Shown in pieces: positions 35,962-45,200 of a DNA stretch of 64,000 nt (position 1 is the stretch's first letter; every line of letters begins with the position of its first letter). Source of the stretch: Pseudomonas fortuita (lineage in GTDB: Bacteria; Pseudomonadota; Gammaproteobacteria; Pseudomonadales; Pseudomonadaceae). The stretch covers positions 1,033,501-1,097,500 of the forward strand of contig NZ_CP114035.2 in NCBI RefSeq assembly GCF_026898135.2, given 5' to 3'. The notes below the pieces were generated by a model, which was not told where the DNA came from, searched no databases, and was given only the letters and a program-made list of their open reading frames with translations. The translations under genes and the position numbers were made by a program.

Positions 35962-35983
35962 GGTGTATTTAAATCGATACACC
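35962..35983. promoter_or_regulatory. TyrR-box-like dyad GGTGTAT-N8-ATACACC
   Basis: A perfect 7-bp inverted repeat. The inner 18 bp (35964-35981) have the TGTA-N10-TACA layout of TyrR/PhhR boxes. TCGATAC is also directly repeated at 35955-35961 and 35974-35980. About 200 bp upstream of the predicted gcvH start. Confidence 0.5.
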
Positions 35984-36191
35984 CATGGTTTCACGGGCTG
36001 TCGCTGGAACCACTGCATATCAATTCTAGGAACACAAGTTTGACCCAAACGGCGGAATTAATAAGTTTCAAATAGCCGGATTTTTAATGAGGTTATTGCT
36101 CCAACGAAACTAATCCGGATGCGTGCTGCGAAGTCAAGTTGATCAGGTAAAGATGCGGTGTCGCGATCTCAACTATTTATGTCTCCTGCAT

Positions 36192-36217
36192 ATTAGTTTG
36201 CAAATGGCTGAACTAAT
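36192..36217. promoter_or_regulatory. Inverted repeat ATTAGTT-N12-AACTAAT upstream of the oxidoreductase gene
   Basis: A perfect 7-bp dyad about 180 bp before the oxidoreductase ATG. A third copy of AACTAAT occurs at 36108-36114. It is a possible operator or activator site for the plus-strand genes; the binding protein is unknown. Confidence 0.45.
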
Positions 36218-36395
36218 TATTTGCCCGCTGCGATTTAACCGGCACGGGTGCATCACCAGAATCGCCCCCCTTGAATGTTAATGCTCAGCCTGACTGCCTG
36301 GCCCGCAAAGTGGGTCAGGAAGGCTGTCGGGCAACCAGGTGTCTCGCCGTCTGGGCGGATGCAACCAACACCGGATACCAGGAAAGGAAAGTGTC

Positions 36396-37811
36396 ATGGG
36401 AATGACGAGGCGTAAGTTTTTGATCGGCAGTGGCGTCTTGGCTGTTGCGGGGGGCGCGGGGATTCTGACCCCCCTGCTGACGCGCGAAGGCAGGCTGATC
36501 CCCGGCAAACCACGGTTTGGTTTTGTAGGGGGCACTGAGGGAGAGCTGCCCAAGCAGGCGGATGTAGTCGTCGTTGGCGCGGGCATTCTTGGGCACATGA
36601 CGGCGATCAACCTGGTCGAACGTGGCCTTTCCGTAGTTATCGTTGAAAAAGGTGAAATTGCCGGCGAGCAGTCGTGCAGGTTTTATGGTCAGGTGATGAC
36701 CTACAAGATGCCGGACGCAACTTTCCAGTTGCACCATCTTGCCAAGCAACGTTGGCGTGAAATGAATGCCAAAGTGGGTGCAGATACCAGCTATCGCACG
36801 CAAGGTCGGGTGGAAGTGCCGTTCGATGAAGAGGACCTGGAAGGCGTCAGGCAGTGGATCGATAGCAAAGGCCGTGAAGTGGCAGCGGATATACCGTTCA
36901 ACACGCGAATCATCCAGGGCAATGAACTTGAACAGCGCCTGCGTGGAGCATCGTCAAACTGGAAGGTCGCGGGTTTCGAAGAAGATTCCGGTAGCCTCGA
37001 TGCCGAGCGCGCATCGTTTGTCATGGCGGAGTACGCCAAGAAAATGGGCGTGCGTATCTACACCCACTGCGCCGCAAGAGGGCTGGAGACCCAGGCGGGA
37101 GCCATCTCTGATGTGGTGACCGAGAAGGGCGCCATCCGGACTTCGCGGGTGATCGTGGCGGGTGGGGCTTGGTCCAGGCTGTTCATGCAGAACCTGGGGG
37201 TCGATGTGCCGACCTTGCCCGCTTACCAGTCCCAGCAAATCATCAGTGCGGCCCCCCGTGCACCCGGCGGCAACGTTGCATTGCCGGGGAATATCTACTT
37301 CCGTGAGCAGGCCGACGGTACCTACGCCACTTCGCCACGCGTCGTGGTTGCCCCGGTAGTGAAAGAGTCGTTCATGTACGGCTACAAGTACCTGCCTCTG
37401 CTGGCCATCCCGGACTTCCCGGTGCACATCTCGCTCAACAAGCAGCTCATTGATTCGTTCATTCAGCCAACCCACTGGAGGCTGGACGAAGTTTCGCCTT
37501 TCGAGAAAAACCGGCTGATGACGGCGGCCCCGGACCTTCCGGAGCTGAATGCATCTCTGGAAAAACTCAAGGTCGAGTTCCCTGCCTTCAGTGATGCGAA
37601 GCTGATCGATCAGTGGAGCGGTGCGATGGCCATTGCTCCGGATGAGAACCCCATCATTTCGCAGGTCAACGAGTACCCGGGGCTGGTCCTCAACACCGCA
37701 ACCGGCTGGGGAATGACGGAGAGCCCGGTGTCGTCCGAGCTGTCGGCCGATTTGCTGCTTGGCAAGGCGCCCGTGCTGGACCCGAAACCCTTCAGCCTGT
37801 ATCGATTCTAA
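36396..37811 (+). CDS. dguA: Tat-exported FAD-dependent oxidoreductase, DguA-like (D-glutamate dehydrogenase candidate)
   Basis: A 471-residue DAO-family flavoenzyme. The N-terminus MGMTRRKFLIGSGVLAVAGG has the twin-arginine motif TRRKFL and a hydrophobic stretch, so export (or periplasmic anchoring) by Tat is likely. The FAD-binding Rossmann motif follows at about residue 60 (VVVGAGILGHMTAINLVERG), and the C-terminal FAD site is VLNTATGWGMT. A RidA gene is next and a gltS permease is close, as in the P. aeruginosa dguRABC D-glutamate locus; substrate by that analogy. The ATG at 36396 follows AGGAAAGGA. Other D-amino acids remain possible. Confidence 0.72.
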   Translation: MGMTRRKFLIGSGVLAVAGGAGILTPLLTREGRLIPGKPRFGFVGGTEGELPKQADVVVVGAGILGHMTAINLVERGLSVVIVEKGEIAGEQSCRFYGQVMTYKMPDATFQLHHLAKQRWREMNAKVGADTSYRTQGRVEVPFDEEDLEGVRQWIDSKGREVAADIPFNTRIIQGNELEQRLRGASSNWKVAGFEEDSGSLDAERASFVMAEYAKKMGVRIYTHCAARGLETQAGAISDVVTEKGAIRTSRVIVAGGAWSRLFMQNLGVDVPTLPAYQSQQIISAAPRAPGGNVALPGNIYFREQADGTYATSPRVVVAPVVKESFMYGYKYLPLLAIPDFPVHISLNKQLIDSFIQPTHWRLDEVSPFEKNRLMTAAPDLPELNASLEKLKVEFPAFSDAKLIDQWSGAMAIAPDENPIISQVNEYPGLVLNTATGWGMTESPVSSELSADLLLGKAPVLDPKPFSLYRF

Positions 37812-37889
37812 GCGCACCTGGCGCAATGGAATGACCCGTGTGCGCATCATCCATGCGTGCACATGCTTGGTACTTTTCAGGAGAACACC

Positions 37890-38381
37890 ATGAAAGTCGC
37901 TTTGAACACCGTGGCTGCACTGGCATTGGCCGGTATCGGCAGCGCCCATGCACAAGATATCGTGCGCCATGGCGCAGGCAGTTTCCCGATCTCGTCAGCT
38001 GTAGAAGTCCCCGCGGGCAAGACGGTCATCTACCTGAGTGGTTCGGTCCCGTCGGTTATCCATCCCGATGCACCCAAGGAGTCACTGGAAGCCTACGGTG
38101 ACACCAAGGCACAAACCATCAATGTGCTTGAAAACATTCAGCAGCAACTGAAAGAACTGGGTCTTGGCCTCACGGATGTGGTGAAGATGCAAGTGTTCCT
38201 GGTGGGTGGGCCAGAGAACGGCGGCAAAATGGATTTTGACGGTTTCATGGCCGGCTATACCCAGTTCTTCGGGCCTGCCGCCAAACAGCCGGTTCTGCCC
38301 GCGCGTTCCGCGTTCCAGATTGCGGGCCTGGCACACCCGGCCTGGCGCGTTGAGATCGAAGTTACAGCGGTTCGTCCCTGA
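37890..38381 (+). CDS. dguB: Sec-exported RidA/YjgF-family imine deaminase, DguB-like
   Basis: A 163-residue RidA protein with a clear signal peptide (MKVALNTVAALALAGIGSAHA, then QDIVRHG). The catalytic arginine that holds the imine carboxylate is kept in PVLPARSAFQIAGLA, and VTAVRP is the usual C-terminal strand. It would hydrolyse the iminoglutarate made by the upstream oxidoreductase in the periplasm. It begins 78 bp after that gene with AGGAG at the right distance. Most RidA proteins are cytosolic, so the signal peptide is the notable feature. Confidence 0.75.
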   Translation: MKVALNTVAALALAGIGSAHAQDIVRHGAGSFPISSAVEVPAGKTVIYLSGSVPSVIHPDAPKESLEAYGDTKAQTINVLENIQQQLKELGLGLTDVVKMQVFLVGGPENGGKMDFDGFMAGYTQFFGPAAKQPVLPARSAFQIAGLAHPAWRVEIEVTAVRP

Positions 38382-38439
38382 GCGGATGTGCTTCGTCCTG
38401 GGCCAACGCCCAGGACGGCCAGCAACAGGGTTGGCTGAG

Positions 38440-39645
38440 TTACCCCGCGATAAACAAGGGCAATGCCAAGTACAGCTTGATCACGATGACATTGATGATG
38501 TCGATGAAGAACGCGCCCACCATCGGCACTACCAGGAAGGCGATGTGCGAGGCGCCATAGCGCTGGGTCACTGCTTGCATGTTGGCAATGGCCGTCGGCG
38601 TTGCACCCAGGCCGAAGCCACAGTGCCCGGCCGCCAGCACTGCCGCATCATAGTTGCGGCCCATCACCCGGAATGTCACGAAGATCGCAAACAGTGCCAT
38701 GACCAGCGTTTGCGCGGCCAGCAACGCAAAGAACGGTAAGGCCAGTGCCGCCAGGTCCCACAACTTGAGCGACATCAAGGCAATGGCCAGGAACAGGGAC
38801 AGACTGACATTGCCCAGCACCGAAACTTCTCGTTCGAACACACGATAAAAGCCGAATGCCGAAAGCCCGTTGCGCAGCAGTACGCCCACGAAGAGTACAC
38901 AAACGAATGTCGGCAGTTCGAATGCCGTGCCTCTCAATACTCCATTCAGTAATGTACCGGCCAGCAAACTGACGGCAATCAGTGCCAGCGTTTCGATAAA
39001 TGAAAAAGAGGTGATCAGACGCTCTTTATTCGGCTGTTCAAAGCCTTTTGGCAGGTGTGGAACTTCTTCTTCCACCCCCTGCGTCTTTACCCGCTTGATC
39101 AGCAACCTGGCAACCGGGCCACCAATCAAGCCGCCCAGTACCAGGCCGAAGGTGGCAGAGGCCATCGCCAGTTCGGAAGCCGAAGCCACCCCAAACTTTT
39201 CAGTGAACGTGGCGCCCCAGGCGGCGCCCGTGCCGTGGCCCCCGGACAGGGTGATCGAACCAGCCAGCAGGCCCAGCAATGGGTCGAGCCCCAATGCCGT
39301 TGCCAGGCCTATGCCCATGGCGTTCTGCACCAGCAGCAAGCCAGTCACCACCAGCAGGAACACAGCGACCACACGGCCGCCCTTCTTCAGGCTGGCGAAG
39401 TCTGCACTCAGGCCGATGGTGGCGAAGAACGCCAGCATCAACGGTGTCTGCAATGAGGTATCAAACTGGACCTGTACATCGAAACTGCGCAATGCCAAGA
39501 GCGCCAAGGCCACTACCAATCCGCCTGCAACAGGTTCCGGGATATTGTAAGCGCGCAGGAAACCAATGCGTGCGACCAGCCCGCGCCCCAGTAGCAATAC
39601 CAGGGAGGCGGCTACAAGTGTCCCGTAAAAATCGAGTTCAAACAT
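38440..39645 (-). CDS. gltS: GltS, sodium/glutamate symporter
   Basis: A 401-residue membrane permease of the ESS family (MFELDFYGTLVAASLVLLLG). Two homologous halves each carry a glycine-rich pore loop, seen as AGSITLSGGHGTGAAWG and AAGHCGFGLGATPTAIANM, the substrate/sodium site of GltS. E. coli GltS carries both L- and D-glutamate, which suits the neighbouring D-glutamate genes. It lies 127 bp downstream of the activator gene on the same strand and converges with dguB. Confidence 0.92.
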   Translation of the reverse strand: MFELDFYGTLVAASLVLLLGRGLVARIGFLRAYNIPEPVAGGLVVALALLALRSFDVQVQFDTSLQTPLMLAFFATIGLSADFASLKKGGRVVAVFLLVVTGLLLVQNAMGIGLATALGLDPLLGLLAGSITLSGGHGTGAAWGATFTEKFGVASASELAMASATFGLVLGGLIGGPVARLLIKRVKTQGVEEEVPHLPKGFEQPNKERLITSFSFIETLALIAVSLLAGTLLNGVLRGTAFELPTFVCVLFVGVLLRNGLSAFGFYRVFEREVSVLGNVSLSLFLAIALMSLKLWDLAALALPFFALLAAQTLVMALFAIFVTFRVMGRNYDAAVLAAGHCGFGLGATPTAIANMQAVTQRYGASHIAFLVVPMVGAFFIDIINVIVIKLYLALPLFIAG

Positions 39646-39772
39646 CAGGGTACTCTTCGTTCAAGGTGACATGCGAAATAACGATGTCATCATTCTACGG
39701 CGAGCACGCCAGTCAATTGCGGCCAAGCGGCTAGGAAAAGTCTGAATGAGCTGTCGGCTTTGACGACGCGTA

Positions 39773-41281
39773 TCAAAGTTTTCCGGGTATTCCATATTTA
39801 CGCAGCCGCTGGGCAATAGCGGTATGCGAAGTTTGCAAGCGCCCGGCCAGCTGACGCGTCGACGGGTAACTGGCATACAGGCGCTGTAACAGTTCGCGCT
39901 CGAAATCACCCACGGCCTGTTCCAGGCTGGCCACTTCACCGTCCTGTCCTCTTGCCACCGAGGTGCCGGCGATGTCCAGGTCGCCGATATCCACCAGGTT
40001 GCCCTCGCAGATGGCCGCAGCGCGGAAGATTACGTTTTGCAGTTGACGCACATTGCCCGGCCACGGGTTGGCCAGCAGTGCCGAATGGGTGGCCGGGGTC
40101 AGCCGGCAGGCTGGGCGCTGGATCTGCGTGCAGGCCTGCTGCATGAAGAAGTGCGCCAGCATCAGGATGTCCTGGCCCCTGTCACGCAGTGGCGGTACCT
40201 GCAGGTTGAGCACGTTGAGGCGGTAGAACAGGTCTTCGCGGAAGCTGCCTTCGGCGACCATGCGCTCCAGGTCGCGGTGGGTGGCACTGATGATGCGCAC
40301 ATCCACCTTCACTTCGCGGTCGCCGCCCACCCGGCGGAAGCTGCCATCGCTGAGAAAACGCAGCAGCTTGGCCTGCAGGTAGGGTGACATTTCGCCAATT
40401 TCATCGAGGAACACCGTGCCCTGGTTGGCCAGTTCCATCAGCCCGGGCTTGCCACCGCGTTGCGCGCCGGTGAAGGCACCGGGTGCATAACCAAACAGCT
40501 CGCTCTCGGCCAGGCTCTCGGGCAGTGCGGCGCAGTTCAGGGCGAGGAACGGGGCGGCGTGGCGGCTGCTGATGGCGTGGCAGGCGCGGGCGACCAGCTC
40601 TTTGCCAGTGCCGGTTTCGCCGTGCACCAGCAGCGGTGCATCGAGCGCCGCCACGCGCAGGGCGCGGGCCTTGAGCGTGCGGATGGCGGGCGACTCGCCG
40701 AGCAGGGCATCGAAGCCTTCGGCATGGTCGTGGTGCAGGGCCGACAGGCGCTCGCCCATGCGCGTGGGCGGGTAGAGCGTGAGCAGGCCACCTGCGTTGG
40801 TGATCGGCATGGCGTCCAGCAGCAGGCTTTGGCCGTTGAGCTGCATTTCGCGCATGGGCAGGTGGAAGTTGTTGTCCAGCAGCGCCTGCAGCAGCGCGGG
40901 GTCGCCAAACAGTTCGCCCACCGAACGCCCGGCGGATTCGCGGCCGCACAGGGCGATCAGCGCCGGGTTGGCCAGCAGCACCAGGCCTGCGCTGTCCACG
41001 GCCAGTACCGGGTCGCTCATCGCCGCCAGCAGGGCGTCGAGCTGCAGGTGGCGGCGCTGGCCGGGGAGGATGTCGACCACGTCCACCGATTGCACGCCCT
41101 GCACCTCGAACAGTGCGTCATGCAGTTCTTCGAGCACGGCAGGGCTGAGGGTGGGAGCATCGATGTAAACGTTCGGCGGGACCATCTCCACCGCGTCCAG
41201 GTTGAGGTTGCGGGCACCGAGCAGGGCGAGGACTTCCTGGGTGATGCCGACGCGGTCGATGAAGCTGACATGGATGCGCAT
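39773..41281 (-). CDS. gcsR: TyrR-like sigma-54 activator, GcsR candidate (DguR is the alternative)
   Basis: A 502-residue enhancer-binding protein: ACT domain (residues 1-75, MRIHVSFIDRVGITQEVLAL), PAS domain (about 80-185), AAA+ domain with Walker A GETGTGKE, the sigma-54 contact motif GAFTGA and Walker B NQGTVFLDEIGEM, and a TyrR-type helix-turn-helix at the C-terminus (STRQLAGRLQTSHTAIAQRL). GAFTGA shows it activates sigma-54 promoters, unlike E. coli TyrR. Location near gcvH and the GcsR-like box favour a glycine-responsive GcsR. Adjacency to gltS and the dgu-like genes makes D-glutamate control possible. The start is the ATG at 41281. Confidence 0.7.
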   Translation of the reverse strand: MRIHVSFIDRVGITQEVLALLGARNLNLDAVEMVPPNVYIDAPTLSPAVLEELHDALFEVQGVQSVDVVDILPGQRRHLQLDALLAAMSDPVLAVDSAGLVLLANPALIALCGRESAGRSVGELFGDPALLQALLDNNFHLPMREMQLNGQSLLLDAMPITNAGGLLTLYPPTRMGERLSALHHDHAEGFDALLGESPAIRTLKARALRVAALDAPLLVHGETGTGKELVARACHAISSRHAAPFLALNCAALPESLAESELFGYAPGAFTGAQRGGKPGLMELANQGTVFLDEIGEMSPYLQAKLLRFLSDGSFRRVGGDREVKVDVRIISATHRDLERMVAEGSFREDLFYRLNVLNLQVPPLRDRGQDILMLAHFFMQQACTQIQRPACRLTPATHSALLANPWPGNVRQLQNVIFRAAAICEGNLVDIGDLDIAGTSVARGQDGEVASLEQAVGDFERELLQRLYASYPSTRQLAGRLQTSHTAIAQRLRKYGIPGKL

Positions 41282-41366
41282 TGGGGAGGGGCAAGGTGGT
41301 GGCCGGGGAGGGCGGTAGTATGCCTTAACATCGCCGGGGCTGCGCAGCAGCCCCAAGTACGCGAAA

Positions 41367-41735
41367 TCACTCCAGATGTTCAGGCTTGATGGGGTCGCCC
41401 GATTTCACGTCAAGCTTTTCGCGAATGTCCGCGAACATATCGTCATAGAGCTTGTGCGGCGAACTCAGTGTCTCGAATTTTTTCGGCGGCGCGAGGTATG
41501 ACTGAGCCTTGCGGGTCAGCAGCATGAGGAAGCTGGGCAATACCTGGTCCTTGGCGAGGAAGAACTTTTCTTCCACCGGCTTGCCTTCGATGCTGCCATG
41601 CATGCGGAACTGAATGCCTCTGCCTTCCTTGGGGTCCGACGCTGCCTCGTAGTCGATGTTCAGGTCATAGCTGTGGTCGGCACTGTTCAGCGCAGAGCGC
41701 TCGATATGTACATGACCAGGTTCATAATGGGCCAT
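41367..41735 (-). CDS. DUF5064-family hypothetical protein
   Basis: A 122-residue acidic, soluble protein (MAHYEPGHVHIERSALNSAD) of a Pseudomonas-restricted family that I recognise only as DUF5064. It has alternating strand-like segments (HSYDLNIDYE, IQFRMHGSIEG, KFFLAKDQVLPSFLMLL) and no catalytic motif. It is located 56 bp after arcC on the same strand, so it may be read through from the arc operon. Function unknown. Confidence 0.7.
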   Translation of the reverse strand: MAHYEPGHVHIERSALNSADHSYDLNIDYEAASDPKEGRGIQFRMHGSIEGKPVEEKFFLAKDQVLPSFLMLLTRKAQSYLAPPKKFETLSSPHKLYDDMFADIREKLDVKSGDPIKPEHLE

Positions 41736-41791
41736 GGCTAGCTCCTTTGGAAGGTCGAAAACGGCGGGCGCCAGGCACCCGCCAACTGCAT

Positions 41792-42721
41792 TCAACGGTA
41801 GCTGATCCCAGGCTTCTCGGTGGAGACCCGTGTGCCAGCAGTACCTTTGACAATGTCTTCAATGTTTTCCAGCGAACTGATCACTGCCACCTTGCCGGTG
41901 TTGCGGGCAAAGTCACTGGCAGCTTGCACTTTTGGCCCCATGGAGCCTGCGGCGAAGCCAAGGCGCTCGAGTTCGTCCGGATGGGCCTGGGCAATGGCTT
42001 TTTGCGTGGGCTTGCCCCAGTCAATGTAGGCCGCGTCGACGTCGGTGGCGATAATCAGAAGGTCGGCTTCCAATTGCTCGGCCAGCAGTGCAGAGCACAG
42101 GTCTTTGTCGATCACCGCTTCAATGCCCTTGAGCTTGCGGTTTTCATCGTACATGGTGGGGATGCCGCCACCGCCTGCGCAAATCACGATGCTGCTCTTT
42201 TCCAGCAGCCACTTGATCGGGCGGATTTCAAAGATGCGCTTGGGTTTCGGGCTGGCCACCACACGGCGGTACTTGTCGCCATCGGCCTTGACCACCCAGC
42301 CTTTCTCTTTGGCCAGGCGCTCGGCCTCTTCCTTGCTGTAGACCGGGCCAATGAACTTGGTCGGGTCCTTGAAGGCGGGGTCGTTGGCGTCCACTTCCAC
42401 CTGGGTCAGCAGGGTGGCGAATGGCACCTCGAAATCCAGCAGGTTGCCCAGTTCCTGTTCGATCATGTAGCCGATCATGCCTTCGGTTTCGGCACCCAGC
42501 ACGTCCAGCGGGTAGGCCTCGTCAGGCTTGTAGGACAGGGCCTGAAGCGACAGCAGGCCGACTTGCGGGCCGTTGCCGTGGGCAATGACCAGTTCGTTGC
42601 CAGGGTGGATCTTGGCGATCTGTTCGGTGGCGGTGCGGATATTGGCGCGCTGGTTGTCAGCGGTCATGGGCTCGCCGCGACGCAGCAGGGCGTTGCCGCC
42701 CAATGCAACAACGATACGCAT
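41792..42721 (-). CDS. arcC: ArcC, carbamate kinase
   Basis: Makes ATP from carbamoyl phosphate and ADP, the energy-yielding step of the arginine deiminase pathway. The 309 residues start [19 protein letters not shown] and keep the amino-acid-kinase motifs [22 protein letters not shown] and [12 protein letters not shown]. It is the last pathway gene of arcDABC. The 103-bp gap to arcB holds a REP element. Confidence 0.96.
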   Translation of the reverse strand: MRIVVALGGNALLRRGEPMTADNQRANIRTATEQIAKIHPGNELVIAHGNGPQVGLLSLQALSYKPDEAYPLDVLGAETEGMIGYMIEQELGNLLDFEVPFATLLTQVEVDANDPAFKDPTKFIGPVYSKEEAERLAKEKGWVVKADGDKYRRVVASPKPKRIFEIRPIKWLLEKSSIVICAGGGGIPTMYDENRKLKGIEAVIDKDLCSALLAEQLEADLLIIATDVDAAYIDWGKPTQKAIAQAHPDELERLGFAAGSMGPKVQAASDFARNTGKVAVISSLENIEDIVKGTAGTRVSTEKPGISYR

Positions 42722-42764
42722 GGGGAATGTCCTTTACGCAGATGGGGTGAGCACCTCGATCCTT

Positions 42765-42818
42765 TGTGGGAGCTGGCTTGCCGGCGATCACCGGCGAAGC
42801 CTGCCCCCAGGCGCGGGG
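42765..42818. repeat. REP element between arcB and arcC
   Basis: TTTGTGGGAGCTGGCTTGCC core followed by a GCCGGCGATCACCGGCGAAG dyad and a CCTGCCCCCAGG end. It lies within the operon and may set the arcB:arcC mRNA ratio. Confidence 0.72.
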
Positions 42819-42824
42819 CGATTG

Positions 42825-43835
42825 TCAGAGGTCAGCCAGGGTCGAAACCAGAATCGCCTTGATGGTGTGCATGCGGTTTTCCGCCTGCTCGAAGGCGATG
42901 CAGGCCGGCGACTCGAACACGTCGTCAGTCACTTCGATGCCGTTGGCCAAGTCCGGGTACTGTTCGGCAATCTGCTTGCCGACCTTGGTGTCGGAGTTAT
43001 GGAACGCCGGCAGGCAGTGCATGAACTTGGTCCGCGGGTTGCCGGTGGACTTCATCAACTCGGCGTTCACCTGGTAAGGCTTGAGCTGCTTGATGCGCTC
43101 ACCCCAGGCTTCGATCGGCTCGCCCATCGAAACCCACACGTCGGTATGAACAAAGTCCACACCCTTGACCGCCGCTTTCGGGTCTTCGGTGAGGGTGATG
43201 CGGGCGCCGCTTTCCTCAGCGTACTTCTTGCAGCGCTCGACCAGGTCGTCATGCGGCCACAGTGCCTTGGGCGCGGCGATGCGCACATCCATGCCGAGCT
43301 TGGCGCCAATCAGCAGCAGCGAGTTGCCCATGTTGTTGCGGGCGTCGCCCAGATAGGCGTAGCTGATGTCGTGCAGCGGCTTGTCGCTGTGCTCGCGCAT
43401 GGTCAGCACGTCGGCAATCATCTGGGTCGGGTGGTATTCGTCAGTCAGGCCGTTGAATACCGGCACACCAGCGAACTTGGCCAGCTCTTCGACGATTTCC
43501 TGCTTGAAACCCCGGTACTCGATCGCGTCATACATGCGCCCAAGCACGCGAGCGGTGTCTTTCATGCTCTCCTTGTGACCGATCTGCGAAGAGTTGGGGT
43601 CGATATAGGTGACGTTGGCACCTTGGTCGTAGGCAGCGACTTCGAAGGCGCAGCGGGTACGGGTGGAGGTTTTTTCGAAGATCAGCGCAATGTTGTTGCC
43701 CTTCAGGTGCTGCTGCTCGGTACCGGTGTACTTTGCACGCTTGAGGTCGCGGGACAGGTCCAGCAGGTAGCGCAGCTCGCGGGTGGTGTGGTGTTCCAGG
43801 CTGAGCAGGTTGCGGTTGTGAATGTTGAACGCCAT
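42825..43835 (-). CDS. arcB: ArcB, catabolic ornithine carbamoyltransferase
   Basis: Phosphorolyses citrulline to ornithine and carbamoyl phosphate. From the ATG at 43835 ([20 protein letters not shown]) it has 336 residues, the length of catabolic OTCases. Carbamoyl-phosphate loop STRTR (in [13 protein letters not shown]), and the HCLP motif (KFMHCLPAF) near the C-terminus. The position in arcDABC identifies it as the catabolic rather than the biosynthetic (argF) enzyme. Confidence 0.95.
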   Translation of the reverse strand: MAFNIHNRNLLSLEHHTTRELRYLLDLSRDLKRAKYTGTEQQHLKGNNIALIFEKTSTRTRCAFEVAAYDQGANVTYIDPNSSQIGHKESMKDTARVLGRMYDAIEYRGFKQEIVEELAKFAGVPVFNGLTDEYHPTQMIADVLTMREHSDKPLHDISYAYLGDARNNMGNSLLLIGAKLGMDVRIAAPKALWPHDDLVERCKKYAEESGARITLTEDPKAAVKGVDFVHTDVWVSMGEPIEAWGERIKQLKPYQVNAELMKSTGNPRTKFMHCLPAFHNSDTKVGKQIAEQYPDLANGIEVTDDVFESPACIAFEQAENRMHTIKAILVSTLADL

Positions 43836-43904
43836 GATTGCTTCTCCTTGAGTCCGGTAGTGTCCCGGCCGGCGCTTTGTGGGCGCGGCCGGGTGCAATG
43901 GTCG

Positions 43905-45167
43905 TTAGTAATCGATCGGGTCACGCACAATCGGGCAGGTCATGCAGTGGCCGCCGCCCCGGCCCCGGCCCAGTTCGCCGGCGCTGATGGTGATGACCTC
44001 GATACCGGCCTTGCGCAGCAGGGTGTTGGTGTAGGTGTTGCGGTCGTAGCCGATGACCACGCCCGGCTCGAGGGCCACCACGTTGTTGCCGTCATCCCAT
44101 TGTTCGCGCTCGGCGGCAAAGCTGTTGCCGCCAGTCTCGACCACCCGCAGCTTGTCTTTCTTGCCCAGCAACTGCTCGGATACCACCTCGAGGAACGAGG
44201 CATCCTGCGGCGCGATGTTCATGCCATAGGGCTTGCTGGAATCTGGGGTGATGATGAATGGCTTGATCTCTTTCACCACCTCCGGGAATACCGTTACCAG
44301 GTCGCGGTCGCAGAAGCTGAACACGGTGTCCAGGTGCATCGCCGCGCGGGACTTCGGCAGGCCAGCGACGATGATTTTCTCGGCCGCGCCCTTCTCGAAC
44401 AGGTTCTGAGCCAGTTGGCCGATGGCATGGCGCGAAGTGCGCTCACCCATGCCGATCAGCACGATGCCCTTGCCGACCGGCATCACGTCGCCGCCCTCGA
44501 GGGTGGCGTTACCGTGATCCTTGTCCGGGTCGCCGTACCACACCTGGAAGTCGGCGCCGGTGAATTCCTTGTGGAACTTGTAGATGGCGGTGGTCAGCAG
44601 GGTTTCCTGACGTCGCGCAGGCCAGTACATCGGGTTGAGCGTCACGCCACCATAGATCCAGCAGGTGGTGTCACGGGTGAACTGAGTGTTGGGCAGCGGC
44701 GGCAGAATGAAGCTGGAGTGGCCCAGGTACTTGTTGTACATCTTGATCACTTCGGCGCCTTCGCTGACTGGAAGGTCCTGGCCCGCCACGCCGCCAATCA
44801 GGAACTCCGCCAGGTGGCGTGGCTCCAGCCCTTCGAGCCAGCTGCGCACCTCGTTGGTCAGGCCGACACCCACGGTGTCAGAGGTAATCTTGCGGTCAAG
44901 GATCCACTTGAGGGCTTCGGGTTGCTGCACGATGTCGGTCAGCAGGTTGTGCATTTCCAGCACATCCACGCCGCGCTCGCGCATTTTGGTGACGAAGTCG
45001 AAATGGTCACGCTTGGCCTGGTCGACCCAGATCACATCGTCGAACAGCAGCTCGTCACAGTTGCTCGGCGTCAGGCGCTTGTGCGCCAGGCCCGGCGAGC
45101 AAACCATCACTTTGCGCAGTTTGCCGGCTTCGGAGTGGACACCGTACTTCTGTTTTTCAGCGGACAT
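43905..45167 (-). CDS. arcA: ArcA, arginine deiminase
   Basis: Hydrolyses arginine to citrulline and ammonia, first step of the pathway. The 420 residues begin [20 protein letters not shown]. The catalytic cysteine is in [14 protein letters not shown] near the C-terminus, with the other guanidino-modifying-enzyme residues in [12 protein letters not shown] and [12 protein letters not shown]. It is located 33 bp after arcD and 69 bp before arcB. Confidence 0.96.
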   Translation of the reverse strand: MSAEKQKYGVHSEAGKLRKVMVCSPGLAHKRLTPSNCDELLFDDVIWVDQAKRDHFDFVTKMRERGVDVLEMHNLLTDIVQQPEALKWILDRKITSDTVGVGLTNEVRSWLEGLEPRHLAEFLIGGVAGQDLPVSEGAEVIKMYNKYLGHSSFILPPLPNTQFTRDTTCWIYGGVTLNPMYWPARRQETLLTTAIYKFHKEFTGADFQVWYGDPDKDHGNATLEGGDVMPVGKGIVLIGMGERTSRHAIGQLAQNLFEKGAAEKIIVAGLPKSRAAMHLDTVFSFCDRDLVTVFPEVVKEIKPFIITPDSSKPYGMNIAPQDASFLEVVSEQLLGKKDKLRVVETGGNSFAAEREQWDDGNNVVALEPGVVIGYDRNTYTNTLLRKAGIEVITISAGELGRGRGGGHCMTCPIVRDPIDY

Positions 45168-45200
45168 GGTTTCATTCCTCCAATTGAACGAAGACGTGGG

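Larger units (their letters stand above)
35719..36395. other. AT-rich divergent control region between gcvH and the D-glutamate module
   Basis: 677 bp with no supported gene, clearly AT-richer than the surrounding coding DNA. It contains a sigma-54 promoter for gcvH (35785-35799), an 18-bp GcsR-like site (35864-35881), a weaker half-match (35934-35951), a TyrR-box-like dyad (35964-35981) and an inverted repeat ATTAGTT-N12-AACTAAT (36192-36217) on the side of the oxidoreductase gene. Confidence 0.7.

Noticed and set aside
36231..36395. Sigma-54 promoter for the oxidoreductase gene
   Set aside because: Scanned the plus strand for GG-N10-GC; GGCACGGGTGC and similar strings have wrong spacing.
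39646..39772. Sigma-54 promoter for gltS
   Set aside because: On the minus strand TGGCCGCAATTGACT and TGGCGTGCTCGCCGT resemble the -24 element but lack GC at the -12 position.
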